From Opitutia bacterium (GTDB lineage: Bacteria; Verrucomicrobiota; Verrucomicrobiia; Opitutales; UBA953), in NCBI GenBank assembly GCA_003569165.1, contig BGOI01000004.1, positions 36,046-100,045 of the forward strand: a DNA stretch of 64,000 bases. Reading direction: 5' to 3'. Below the pieces are notes generated by a model, which made no database searches, had not been told where the DNA came from, and saw nothing but the letters and a program-made list of their open reading frames with translations. Within the stretch, counting starts at the first letter, position 1. Every line of letters begins with the position of its first letter. Shown here piece by piece: positions 8,813-19,359 of the stretch. The position numbers and the translations under genes are program-made.

Positions 8813-9922
8813 ATGATTCGTCATCTCACCGCGCTTGTCCTGTTGCCGGCCATGGCCCTCGCCGGCGTTTCCTTTGATACGGATGTCCGCCCGATTAACC
8901 GCACCGCGCCTGGCGCGAGCTACGCTGATATGCTGGCCCGCATCATGCCGGCGGTCGTCAGTATTCGGACCGCCGAAGTCATCCCTCAGTCCGTCTTGGA
9001 TCGTTATCGGGGCCGGATCGATAAAGACAGTGTCTTGAAGGATGAGAAGACCGGTGAGACGTTCATGCCGACCGGGCTGGGCTCCGGCACGATCATCCAT
9101 CCCGAGGGCTATGTCATCACCAACCGGCACGTCGTGCTGAAGGCCGACCGCGCCACCGTTTCCGAGACCGTCATCGTCCAGCTGCAGGATCGCCGTGAAT
9201 TCCGGGCCAAGGTCCTCGGCGTCGACGCCGGTAGCGATATCGCCGTGTTGAAGATCGAGGGTCGCAACCTGCCTTTCGCCAAGTTCGCCGATAGCGAGAA
9301 AGCCCGCGTCGGCGATGTCGTCTTCGCCATCGGCAATCCTCTCGATGCCGGCATCACCGTCACCTCCGGCATCGTGTCCGCGCTCGGACGCTCCGGTAAG
9401 CAGGGGATGGGCATGGCTTTCGAGGATTTCATCCAGACCGATGCGGCAATCAATCCAGGCAATAGCGGCGGGCCTCTCGTTGATTTCGAAGGCCGCCTGC
9501 TGGGCATGAATACCGCGATCAAATCTCGCACTGGCGGCAGTATCGGCCTCGGCTATTCCATCCCGGCCAATCTTATCGTTTCCGTCGCGACGGATCTGGC
9601 GAACGGCGGCAAGGTCGTGCGTGGCCTTATTGGAGTCCAAGGCGAAGACATCTCCCTCGCGGAAGCCACCAAGCTCAATCTTGGGAAGAACGGTGCCGTG
9701 CGCGTCTCGCTCATCAGTGACGGCCTGCCCGCGGCTAAGGCTGGCCTGAGGGTCGGTGATATCATCGTGGCCTTGGACGGAAAGCCTTTCGAGAATTGGA
9801 ACGAGCTGCGTCTGGCGATTTCCCGCCGCAAGCCGGGCGAAGTCCTGATGGTCAACTTTATCCGGGAAGGCCGCGGCTCACTCGCACGCGTGACGGTCGC
9901 CGAGCGCGCGCTCGACCGTTGA
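8813..9922 (+). CDS. HtrA/Deg-family periplasmic serine protease with one PDZ domain
   Basis: The 369-residue product has a signal peptide (about residues 1-17), a trypsin-like domain with catalytic His in TNRHVV (about residue 106), Asp in GSDIAVL (about 142) and Ser in GNSGGP (about 218), and a single C-terminal PDZ domain from about 270, including GLRVGDIIVALDG. HtrA proteases degrade or sense misfolded envelope proteins. One PDZ domain makes it DegS-like in layout rather than DegP-like, but the cleavable-looking signal suggests a soluble periplasmic enzyme. A sequence GGAG is seven bases upstream of the start-proximal region. The next gene starts two bases after its stop, so the two are probably co-transcribed. 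Confidence 0.93.
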   Translation: MIRHLTALVLLPAMALAGVSFDTDVRPINRTAPGASYADMLARIMPAVVSIRTAEVIPQSVLDRYRGRIDKDSVLKDEKTGETFMPTGLGSGTIIHPEGYVITNRHVVLKADRATVSETVIVQLQDRREFRAKVLGVDAGSDIAVLKIEGRNLPFAKFADSEKARVGDVVFAIGNPLDAGITVTSGIVSALGRSGKQGMGMAFEDFIQTDAAINPGNSGGPLVDFEGRLLGMNTAIKSRTGGSIGLGYSIPANLIVSVATDLANGGKVVRGLIGVQGEDISLAEATKLNLGKNGAVRVSLISDGLPAAKAGLRVGDIIVALDGKPFENWNELRLAISRRKPGEVLMVNFIREGRGSLARVTVAERALDR

Positions 9923-9924
9923 GC

Positions 9925-10698
9925 ATGCGGACGCTCTCCACATTCCGTAATCTGACCGGCGGTCGCGTCCCCCCGCTGACCCGTACCGCGCTCCTTTGCG
10001 GGCTCGGGCTCTTCCTGCTTGCCCTCCTGATCTTCAAACCAGGTGCCGGGGGTAATGATCCAGCCGAGCCTTTGACCAATGGCGTGCGCCTAGTGGTGCC
10101 GGGCGATGCTCGGACGGAGAGCGTCGTGCTGCTGGATACCTCGGCCGTGTACTTTCCCGCCAAGTCGGTTTTGGGCGGAGTCGGGAGCGTTGAGATTGGC
10201 CAGCCAGAGGATGCCCCCTTTGCCAAATTCAACCCCGCCCTCCAGTTCGACCCTTCTCGGCCCCTCGGGAAGGAGTCCACTCTCCAGGTTCCGCGCGGGG
10301 AAACTCCTGTGCCGGCCAAAGCAGTCCCGTTGGCGGAGGCCGCCCCTTTTACCACTTTGGGAACCCATCGTTACGCCGGCGAAGGGCTCCCTGCGCGAGC
10401 CGCTTTTTTCGAGGTTTATCCGATGAGTGGGAGAAGTAAGCCTATTATTAGTGGGAAAATCACCCATTTTAATGACAAAAAAGGAGTTAAAGACGATTTA
10501 ATTCTAAAAAATAACCCATTTAATTCAATATTTGAGGTAATTTTGAGCGTGGACTCCCTTGGTAAAGCCCCGCTCGGGAGTGGCGTGAGACATTCAGGCT
10601 CACCGCCGCTGGATGAGGCGATCCGTCGCTGGGCGGCTGAGGTCGATTGGGCCAAGCAACTTCCCCCGGGGGCGTACCGTCTGATCGTGGGTCCGTAA
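9925..10698 (+). CDS. Membrane-anchored protein of unknown function
   Basis: The 257-residue product has one hydrophobic segment at about residues 22-37 (LLCGLGLFLLALLIF) after a basic N-terminus, so it is probably anchored in the inner membrane with the rest in the periplasm. No enzyme motif was recognised. The start at 9925 is two bases after the protease stop, suggesting translational coupling and perhaps an accessory role to HtrA, which is inference. The stretch coded by 10437-10552 is strikingly AT-rich and Lys/Asn/Ile-rich inside an otherwise GC-rich gene, yet keeps the frame open. The C-terminal part returns to normal composition (RRWAAEVDWAKQLPPGAYR). Confidence 0.6.
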   Translation: MRTLSTFRNLTGGRVPPLTRTALLCGLGLFLLALLIFKPGAGGNDPAEPLTNGVRLVVPGDARTESVVLLDTSAVYFPAKSVLGGVGSVEIGQPEDAPFAKFNPALQFDPSRPLGKESTLQVPRGETPVPAKAVPLAEAAPFTTLGTHRYAGEGLPARAAFFEVYPMSGRSKPIISGKITHFNDKKGVKDDLILKNNPFNSIFEVILSVDSLGKAPLGSGVRHSGSPPLDEAIRRWAAEVDWAKQLPPGAYRLIVGP

Positions 10699-10737
10699 GG
10701 GGGCTAGAAGGGGTGTAAAACCCTTGCAAAAATCCGC

Positions 10738-10766
10738 TTGACGGTGGGGTTTTCGATGGTCATTCA
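10738..10766 (+). promoter_or_regulatory. Candidate promoter for tRNA-Thr/tuf
   Basis: TTGACG (10738-10743) is followed after 17 bases by CATTCA (10761-10766). The -35 is good and the -10 weak. It is the best candidate in the 105-base gap before the tRNA-Thr gene and would drive the tuf block. Confidence 0.4.
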
Positions 10767-10803
10767 AACCCTTCCCTTCGCGTCTTCTGTACGTCGACGG
10801 TTC

Positions 10804-10879
10804 GCCCCTGTAGCTCAGTTGGCAGAGCGCGTCCTTGGTAAGGACGAGGTCGCTGGTTCAATTCCAGTCGGGGGCTCCA
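10804..10879 (+). tRNA. tRNA-Thr(GGT)
   Basis: A full 76-base cloverleaf: acceptor GCCCCTG pairs with CGGGGGC, the D stem is GCTC/GAGC, the anticodon loop TTGGTAA carries GGT reading ACC/ACT, the T arm has TTCAATT, and CCA is encoded. It immediately precedes tuf, the common tRNA-Thr-tuf arrangement. Confidence 0.97.
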
Positions 10880-10925
10880 TCACTTTCCACACACCAAACC
10901 TAACCACCTCCTCACCACCAAAAAC

Positions 10926-12113
10926 ATGGCCAAAGAGAAGTTCAATCGCACCAAGCCTCACGTCAATGTCGGCACCATCGGCCACATTGACCATGGCAAA
11001 TCGACCACCACCGCCGCTATCGTGGCCGTGCAGGCCCGTCGCGGCCTCGCCGAGAGCAAGTCGTACGCGGAAATCACCAAGGGTGGTACCGTCCGTGACG
11101 CCACCAAGACCGTGACCATCGCTGCCTCGCACGTTGAGTACGAGTCCATCAATCGTCACTACGCCCACGTCGACTGTCCGGGCCACGCCGACTTCGTTAA
11201 GAACATGATCACCGGTGCCGCCCAGATGGACGGTGCGATCCTGGTCGTCTCCGCTGCTGACGGCGTCATGCCCCAGACCAAGGAGCACATCCTCCTCGCC
11301 CGCCAGGTCGGCGTGCCGAAGATCGTCGTCTGGCTCAATAAGGTCGACCTTTCCGAGCCTGACCTGATCGACCTCGTCGAGATGGAAGTCCGCGACCTCC
11401 TCAACAAGTACAACTACGAAGGCGACACCGCCAAGATCGTCCGTGGCTCCGCCACCGCCGCTCTCGAGGGTACCCCGGAAGGCGAACAGTCCATCCAGGA
11501 CCTCCTTGCCGCTCTCGACACCGAGATCGCCGAGCCCAAGCGCGAAACCGACAAGCCCTTCATGATGTCCGTTGAAGACGTGTTCTCCATCACTGGCCGC
11601 GGCACCGTCGCCACCGGTCGTATCGAGCGCGGCGTCATCAAGGTCGGCGAAGAAATCGAAATCGTCGGTCTCCGTGACACCCTCAAGACCACCGTCACCG
11701 GCGTCGAAATGTTCCGTAAGGAGCTCGACCAGGGCCAGGCTGGCGACAACGTCGGCCTCCTCGTCCGCGGTATCGAAAAGAGCCAGATTGAGCGCGGCCA
11801 GGTCCTCGCCAAGCCGGGTTCCATCAAGCCTCACACCGTGGCCAAGGCCCAGATCTACGTCCTCAAGCAGGATGAAGGTGGTCGCCACACTTCGTTCGCC
11901 AATAACTACCGTCCGCAGTTCTTCTTCGGTACTTGCGATGCCACTGGCACCGTGATCCTCCCGGAAGGCGTGGAAATGGTGATGCCTGGTGACAACGTCA
12001 CAATCACGATCGAGCTGCAGAAGCCCGTCGCGATGGAAAAGGGCCAGCGTTTCGCTCTTCGCGAAGGCGGCAAGACCATCGGCGCCGGCCAGATCCTCGA
12101 AATCGTCAAGTGA
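10926..12113 (+). CDS. tuf: Elongation factor Tu
   Basis: The 395-residue GTPase delivers aminoacyl-tRNA to the ribosome. It shows G1 GHIDHGKS (residues 19-26, Ser in place of the usual Thr), G3 DCPGHAD, G4 NKVD and G5 SAT, then the two beta-barrel domains. Switch I is unusual: the canonical acidic helix before the conserved Thr is replaced by a segment reading [19 protein letters not shown]. The SHVEYES segment that follows is normal. Start at 10926 follows an A-rich leader without a Shine-Dalgarno sequence. It lies 46 bases after tRNA-Thr and is followed by a terminator-like hairpin, the odd tRNA-Trp and secE, as in many bacterial genomes. Confidence 0.97.
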   Translation: MAKEKFNRTKPHVNVGTIGHIDHGKSTTTAAIVAVQARRGLAESKSYAEITKGGTVRDATKTVTIAASHVEYESINRHYAHVDCPGHADFVKNMITGAAQMDGAILVVSAADGVMPQTKEHILLARQVGVPKIVVWLNKVDLSEPDLIDLVEMEVRDLLNKYNYEGDTAKIVRGSATAALEGTPEGEQSIQDLLAALDTEIAEPKRETDKPFMMSVEDVFSITGRGTVATGRIERGVIKVGEEIEIVGLRDTLKTTVTGVEMFRKELDQGQAGDNVGLLVRGIEKSQIERGQVLAKPGSIKPHTVAKAQIYVLKQDEGGRHTSFANNYRPQFFFGTCDATGTVILPEGVEMVMPGDNVTITIELQKPVAMEKGQRFALREGGKTIGAGQILEIVK

Positions 12114-12142
12114 TTTCCTGACGCCAAACGACCTACCAAGGT

Positions 12143-12170
12143 GCCGAGGCCCCCTAAAAAGGGCCCCGGC
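12143..12170 (+). terminator. Terminator-like hairpin after tuf
   Basis: A 10-position stem with one A-C mismatch (12143-12152 with 12161-12170) closes an eight-base A-rich loop. Downstream bases are only moderately T-rich, so it may reduce rather than stop transcription into tRNA-Trp-secE-nusG. Confidence 0.65.
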
Positions 12171-12194
12171 ATTCGTCTCTTTAATCACCATTAC

Positions 12195-12269
12195 AGGACG
12201 GTAGCTCAATTGGCAGAGAAGCGGTCTCAAAACCGTTGGTTGTGGGTTCTCCTCCCTCCCGCCCTGCCA
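12195..12269 (+). tRNA. tRNA-Trp-like gene with degenerate features
   Basis: Position and sequence identify this as the tRNA-Trp gene normally found between tuf and secE, and the CCA end is encoded. It is only 75 bases because the anticodon loop reads CTCAAA: one C of the expected CTCCAAA is missing, so CCA is not intact. Further departures: acceptor position 4 is A opposite C; the D-stem base 25 is A instead of C; the T loop reads TTCTCCT and lacks the conserved G57 and A58; and T-stem pair 50-64 is T-T. The other two tRNA genes of the window have none of these faults. Either consensus error or a tRNA pseudogene is possible. Confidence 0.6.
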
Positions 12270-12294
12270 CTCTCACCTCATCACCACCAGCACC

Positions 12295-12501
12295 ATGATC
12301 AGCTTCCTCGGACGCCTTCGCGCTTTCTGGAACGAGACCATCACCGAGGTCTTCGTCAAAGCTTCGTGGCCCACCGCCAAGGAGCTTGTCGACTCTACGC
12401 TGGTTGTCATCGCCGCCGTCGCGCTCCTGGGTGCCGTCGTCTTCTTCTGCGACTTCTCCCTTTCCAATCTCGTCCAGTTCGCGACCAAGCTCGTTCGCTA
12501 A
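12295..12501 (+). CDS. secE: Protein translocase subunit SecE
   Basis: The 68-residue product is the short, single-span form of SecE: an amphipathic N-terminal helix with the conserved ASWPTAKELVDST segment, then one transmembrane helix (about residues 36-56). SecE clamps SecY in the Sec translocon. It lies directly before nusG, five bases after its stop, the near-universal secE-nusG pairing. The start at 12295 follows a run of CA repeats and has no Shine-Dalgarno sequence. Confidence 0.93.
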   Translation: MISFLGRLRAFWNETITEVFVKASWPTAKELVDSTLVVIAAVALLGAVVFFCDFSLSNLVQFATKLVR

Positions 12502-12506
12502 CCCCC

Positions 12507-13076
12507 ATGTCCTCTCCCTCTGATTTCCGCTGGTATACCCTCCAGACCCTCTCGAACAACGAGAGCAAGGTGAAGCGCCTGCTCGACAAGGCTATCAAGG
12601 ACGAGGAGATGGGTGACTTCGTTGCCGAGATCCTGATGCCGGTCAAGACCGTCAAGGACTTCCGCAACGGCAAGAAGCGCGAGAGCGAGATGAAGCTCTA
12701 TCCTTCGTACCTCTTCGTCCGCGCCCGCCTCTACGACGACGAAGGCTCGCTGCTCGAAGCCCCCTGGAGCTTCCTCCGCAAGACCGACGGCGTGATCGGC
12801 CTCATCGGCGGACAGAATCCCATCGCCCTCAAGACCGAGGAGATCAACACGATCCTCCAGCAGGTCGCCGACGCTGCGGACAAGGTCGTCCCGAAGATCA
12901 CCTTCAACATCGGCGAACGCGTCAAGATCACCGACGGCCCCTTCGCCAATCTCGCCGGCAATATCGACAAGATCGATGCCGACCGCGGCAAGCTTGAGGT
13001 CTCCGTCGACATCTTCGGCCGCTCCACTCCAGTCGAGCTCGAGTTCTGGCAGGTCGAACGCGATGACCGCGACTGA
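12507..13076 (+). CDS. nusG: Transcription termination/antitermination factor NusG
   Basis: The 189-residue product has the NusG N-terminal domain (WYTLQTLSNNESKVKRLL; LYPSYLFVRARL) that binds the RNA polymerase clamp, and a C-terminal KOW domain (IGERVKITDGPFANLAGNI) that contacts Rho or ribosomal protein S10. The true start is the ATG at 12507; a longer open frame runs upstream across secE and the tRNA but would add unrelated residues. It is embedded in secE-nusG-rplK-rplA-rplJ-rplL, matching the standard order. The residues between the two domains are longer than in E. coli, but no extra domain is evident. Confidence 0.95.
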   Translation: MSSPSDFRWYTLQTLSNNESKVKRLLDKAIKDEEMGDFVAEILMPVKTVKDFRNGKKRESEMKLYPSYLFVRARLYDDEGSLLEAPWSFLRKTDGVIGLIGGQNPIALKTEEINTILQQVADAADKVVPKITFNIGERVKITDGPFANLAGNIDKIDADRGKLEVSVDIFGRSTPVELEFWQVERDDRD

Positions 13077-13110
13077 TCCTTTTTTCAACCCAACCATCTA
13101 ATCAACCACC

Positions 13111-13536
13111 ATGGCTAAGAAAGTAATCGGCGAAATCAGGCTCCAGCTCCCCGCAGGCGCCGCTAACCCTGCTCCTCCTGTCGGCCCCGCGCTCGGCGCG
13201 AAGGGCGTCAACATCATGGCGTTCTGTAAGGAATTCAACGCCAAGACCAAGGACCAGGCCGGCATGATCCTCCCGGTCATCATCTCCGTCTACCAGGATA
13301 AGTCTTTCACGTTCATCCTGAAGTCCCCGCCCGCTTCCGTCCTCCTCAAGAAGGCCGCGAAGATCGAGTCCGGCTCCAAGGTCCCGAACCGCGACAAGGT
13401 CGGCAAGGTCACCAAGAAGCAGCTCCTCGAAATCGTCGAGCTGAAGAAGAAGGACCTCAATGCCGTCAATCCTGACAACGCCGCCCGCATGATCGCCGGT
13501 ACCGCGCGTTCGATGGGTATCGAAGTCATCGGTTAA
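13111..13536 (+). CDS. rplK: 50S ribosomal protein L11
   Basis: The 141-residue product has the L11 N-terminal block ([21 protein letters not shown]) and the C-terminal rRNA-binding domain ending [11 protein letters not shown]11 forms the GTPase-associated centre on 23S rRNA with L10 and L12 and is needed for stringent response sensing by RelA. Start at 13111 follows a CA-rich leader with no Shine-Dalgarno sequence. It is 34 bases after nusG and 59 bases before rplA. Confidence 0.97.
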   Translation: MAKKVIGEIRLQLPAGAANPAPPVGPALGAKGVNIMAFCKEFNAKTKDQAGMILPVIISVYQDKSFTFILKSPPASVLLKKAAKIESGSKVPNRDKVGKVTKKQLLEIVELKKKDLNAVNPDNAARMIAGTARSMGIEVIG

Positions 13537-13595
13537 TTTAACCCAACCCAAACCCAACACCCACCACTGCATCCCGCAGGAGACCAAAAGTCGCT

Positions 13596-14306
13596 ATGAG
13601 CAAAAAAACCAGCAAGCGCTACCGCGCCGCCCTCCAGGTCGCCGACCTGAAGGCCAAGTATGACGTCAACCAGGCCACCGAGATCATCAAGAAGATGCCC
13701 GGTACCAAGTTTGACGAAACCGTGGAGATCTCCGCCTTCCTCGGCGTCGACCCCAAGCAGTCGGACCAGATGGTCCGCGGCACCGTCTCCCTCCCGAATG
13801 GTTCGGGTAAGAAGATCAAGGTCCTCGCCTTTACCGAGAATCCGGCTGAAGCCCTCGCCGCTGGTGCTGATTACGCCGGCCTCGCCGACCTGATCGCCAA
13901 GGTCAACGGTGGCTTCCTCGACTTCGACGTCGCCATCTCCACCGTCTCCGCGATGAAGGACGTCCGTCAGGTCGCCCGCGTCCTCGGTCCGAAAGGCCTC
14001 ATGCCCAACCCGAAGTCGGGTACGGTCTCGGATGACATTCCGAAGACCATCAAGGAAGTGAAGGCTGGCCGCGTCGAATTCAAGATGGATAAGACCGGCA
14101 ACATCGTGATCGTCATCGGTAAGAAGTCTTTCACCTCCGCTCAGCTCACCGAGAACGCTCAGGCCGCTCTGTCCGCTCTCGTGAAGGCCCAGCCCGCCGG
14201 TTTCGCCGGTGGCCGCTTCATCAAGTCGATCACCATCAGCGCCAGCATGAGCCCCGGCGTCGCCGTCGACCTCAAGCCCTACTCGGCCGCCGTCGCGTCC
14301 GCCTAA
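13596..14306 (+). CDS. rplA: 50S ribosomal protein L1
   Basis: The 236-residue product has the L1 signature [14 protein letters not shown] at about residues 131-144 and the usual two-domain length. L1 forms the stalk that guides deacylated tRNA out of the E site, and in many bacteria it represses translation of the L11-L1 mRNA by binding a leader that mimics its rRNA site. A GGAG lies 13 bases before the ATG at 13596, one of the few Shine-Dalgarno-like starts in this block. No L1-binding mimic was identified with confidence in the rplK leader. Confidence 0.97.
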   Translation: MSKKTSKRYRAALQVADLKAKYDVNQATEIIKKMPGTKFDETVEISAFLGVDPKQSDQMVRGTVSLPNGSGKKIKVLAFTENPAEALAAGADYAGLADLIAKVNGGFLDFDVAISTVSAMKDVRQVARVLGPKGLMPNPKSGTVSDDIPKTIKEVKAGRVEFKMDKTGNIVIVIGKKSFTSAQLTENAQAALSALVKAQPAGFAGGRFIKSITISASMSPGVAVDLKPYSAAVASA

Positions 14307-14335
14307 CCTAACCACGCAAAAGAGAATCCACGAAC

Positions 14336-14824
14336 ATGCGCGCTGAAAAACAATTCCTCGTCGACGAAGTCGCCGCCCAGCTGGCCAGCTCCAACTACCT
14401 GCTGCTCGCCAACTTCACCGGCGTCACCGTCGAGAACGCTACCTCCGTCCGTAATCAGCTCCGTGCCCACGGTGCCGAGTATCACGTCGTCAAGAACAGC
14501 ATCCTCAACATCGCCGCGAAGAAGGCGAATCTCCCCGACATCTCGGGTCACCTGAGCGGTCACACGGCCCTCGTCACTGGCGGCAATAACCCGACCGGCG
14601 TCGCCAAGATCCTGGTCACCTTCTTCAAGGACTTCTCCAAGCTCGAAGTGAAGGGCGGCGTCCTCGACGCCAAGCTGCTCACCAAGGCCGAAGTGGAATA
14701 CCTGTCGAAGCTGCCGTCCCTCGACGGTATCCGCGCCCAGCTCCTCTCGCTGCTCTCCACCCCTGCCTCGCAGTTCGTCCGCCTCCTGGACGCCAAGCGC
14801 CAGAAGGACGAGACGGCCGCCTAA
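14336..14824 (+). CDS. rplJ: 50S ribosomal protein L10
   Basis: The 162-residue product matches L10: an N-terminal rRNA-binding domain (NYLLLANFTGVTVENATSVR; YHVVKNSILNIA) and a C-terminal helix that carries L12 dimers. It anchors the L12 stalk to the 50S subunit. It starts 30 bases after rplA and is separated from rplL by 153 bases containing a hairpin with a tetraloop (14840-14862). In other bacteria L10 with L12 represses its own mRNA. The family length is about 160-175. Confidence 0.96.
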   Translation: MRAEKQFLVDEVAAQLASSNYLLLANFTGVTVENATSVRNQLRAHGAEYHVVKNSILNIAAKKANLPDISGHLSGHTALVTGGNNPTGVAKILVTFFKDFSKLEVKGGVLDAKLLTKAEVEYLSKLPSLDGIRAQLLSLLSTPASQFVRLLDAKRQKDETAA

Positions 14825-14839
14825 CCCCTTTCCTCGCGG

Positions 14840-14862
14840 AGGTGTCGCCATGTGGCGGCGTC
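14840..14862 (+). other. Stem-loop in the rplJ-rplL intergenic region
   Basis: A nine-pair stem with three G-T pairs (14840-14848 with 14853-14861) closes an ATGT tetraloop 16 bases after the rplJ stop. There is no U-tract. It might be an mRNA processing or stabilising element within the 153-base gap. No open frame or promoter was recognised in that gap. Confidence 0.4.
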
Positions 14863-14977
14863 CGAGCGGGGGGAATCCAAACCAAAAAACAACACACATC
14901 CAAAGAACCCCGGTTAGGGGCCTCGCGCCCTCAAATGTCCTTCATCGGACGCTAACCATTCAAGGAACCAAGATACC

Positions 14978-15358
14978 ATGAGCAACATCACCAAAGACCA
15001 AGTCATCGAGTGGCTCAGCGCCCAGTCCGTTCTGGACGTCGCTAACCTCGTGAAGGACCTCGAGACCAAGTGGGGCGTTTCCGCCGCCGCTCCTGTCGCC
15101 GTCGCCGCCGCTGGTGGCGCCGCCGCCGCCGCTCCTGCCGAAGAGAAGACGACGTTTGACGTCATCCTCAAGGCCAAGGGCGCTACCCCGATCAATGTCA
15201 TTAAGGAAGTCCGCGCCATCACTGGCCTGGGCCTCAAGGAAGCCAAGGACCTCGTCGACACCGCCCCCAAGCCCGTCAAAGAAGGCGTGTCCAAGGACGA
15301 AGCCAAGGATATCGAGACCAAGCTCAAGGCCGCCGGCGCCGAGGTCGAGGTCAAGTAA
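14978..15358 (+). CDS. rplL: 50S ribosomal protein L7/L12
   Basis: The 126-residue product has the dimerisation domain, an Ala-rich flexible hinge (about residues 36-52) and the globular C-terminal domain with [10 protein letters not shown] and [10 protein letters not shown]. It recruits translation GTPases such as EF-Tu and EF-G. AAGGAA lies 11 bases before the ATG, an adequate Shine-Dalgarno. It ends 165 bases before rpoB, with a strong hairpin between them. Confidence 0.97.
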   Translation: MSNITKDQVIEWLSAQSVLDVANLVKDLETKWGVSAAAPVAVAAAGGAAAAAPAEEKTTFDVILKAKGATPINVIKEVRAITGLGLKEAKDLVDTAPKPVKEGVSKDEAKDIETKLKAAGAEVEVK

Positions 15359-15381
15359 TCCGTCTTCCGACGCATCTCTGC

Positions 15382-15433
15382 AAAGCGGGGAGGGTAGCAC
15401 CCTCCCGGGTCCGGCGACCCCTCCCCGCTTTTT
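15382..15433 (+). terminator. Attenuator-type terminator between rplL and rpoB
   Basis: A perfect 13-base-pair stem (15382-15394 with 15419-15431) closes a 24-base loop that itself has self-complementary CCCTCCCGGG, and the stem runs into TTTTTC. It lies 23 bases after rplL. In E. coli a partial terminator here reduces rpoBC expression relative to the ribosomal proteins; the same role is inferred here. Confidence 0.85.
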
Positions 15434-15523
15434 CTTCCCAACGGCCGCCCAGTCCGACCCAACCAGGCAAACCAGTCAGCACCACCGAATCAACCCGACA
15501 CTCCGAGCCCACCTTCACCAGCC

Positions 15524-19324
<3,801 letters not shown>

Positions 19325-19359
19325 ACGTCCGACGTCACCACACCTAGACCTTAACAGAC

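Noticed and set aside
10437..10552. AT-rich island considered as a mobile element
   Set aside because: No terminal inverted repeat, target-site duplication or transposase; the host frame is not broken. Kept as a compositional finding only.
10707..10724. AAGGGGT...AACCCTT inverted repeat as a terminator before tRNA-Thr
   Set aside because: Stem has a G-A mismatch and no T-tract follows; the promoter-like TTGACG overlaps the region after it.
10815..12230. Open frame of about 471 codons on the minus strand across tuf
   Set aside because: Antisense to tuf and the adjacent tRNA gene; no domain or start signal.
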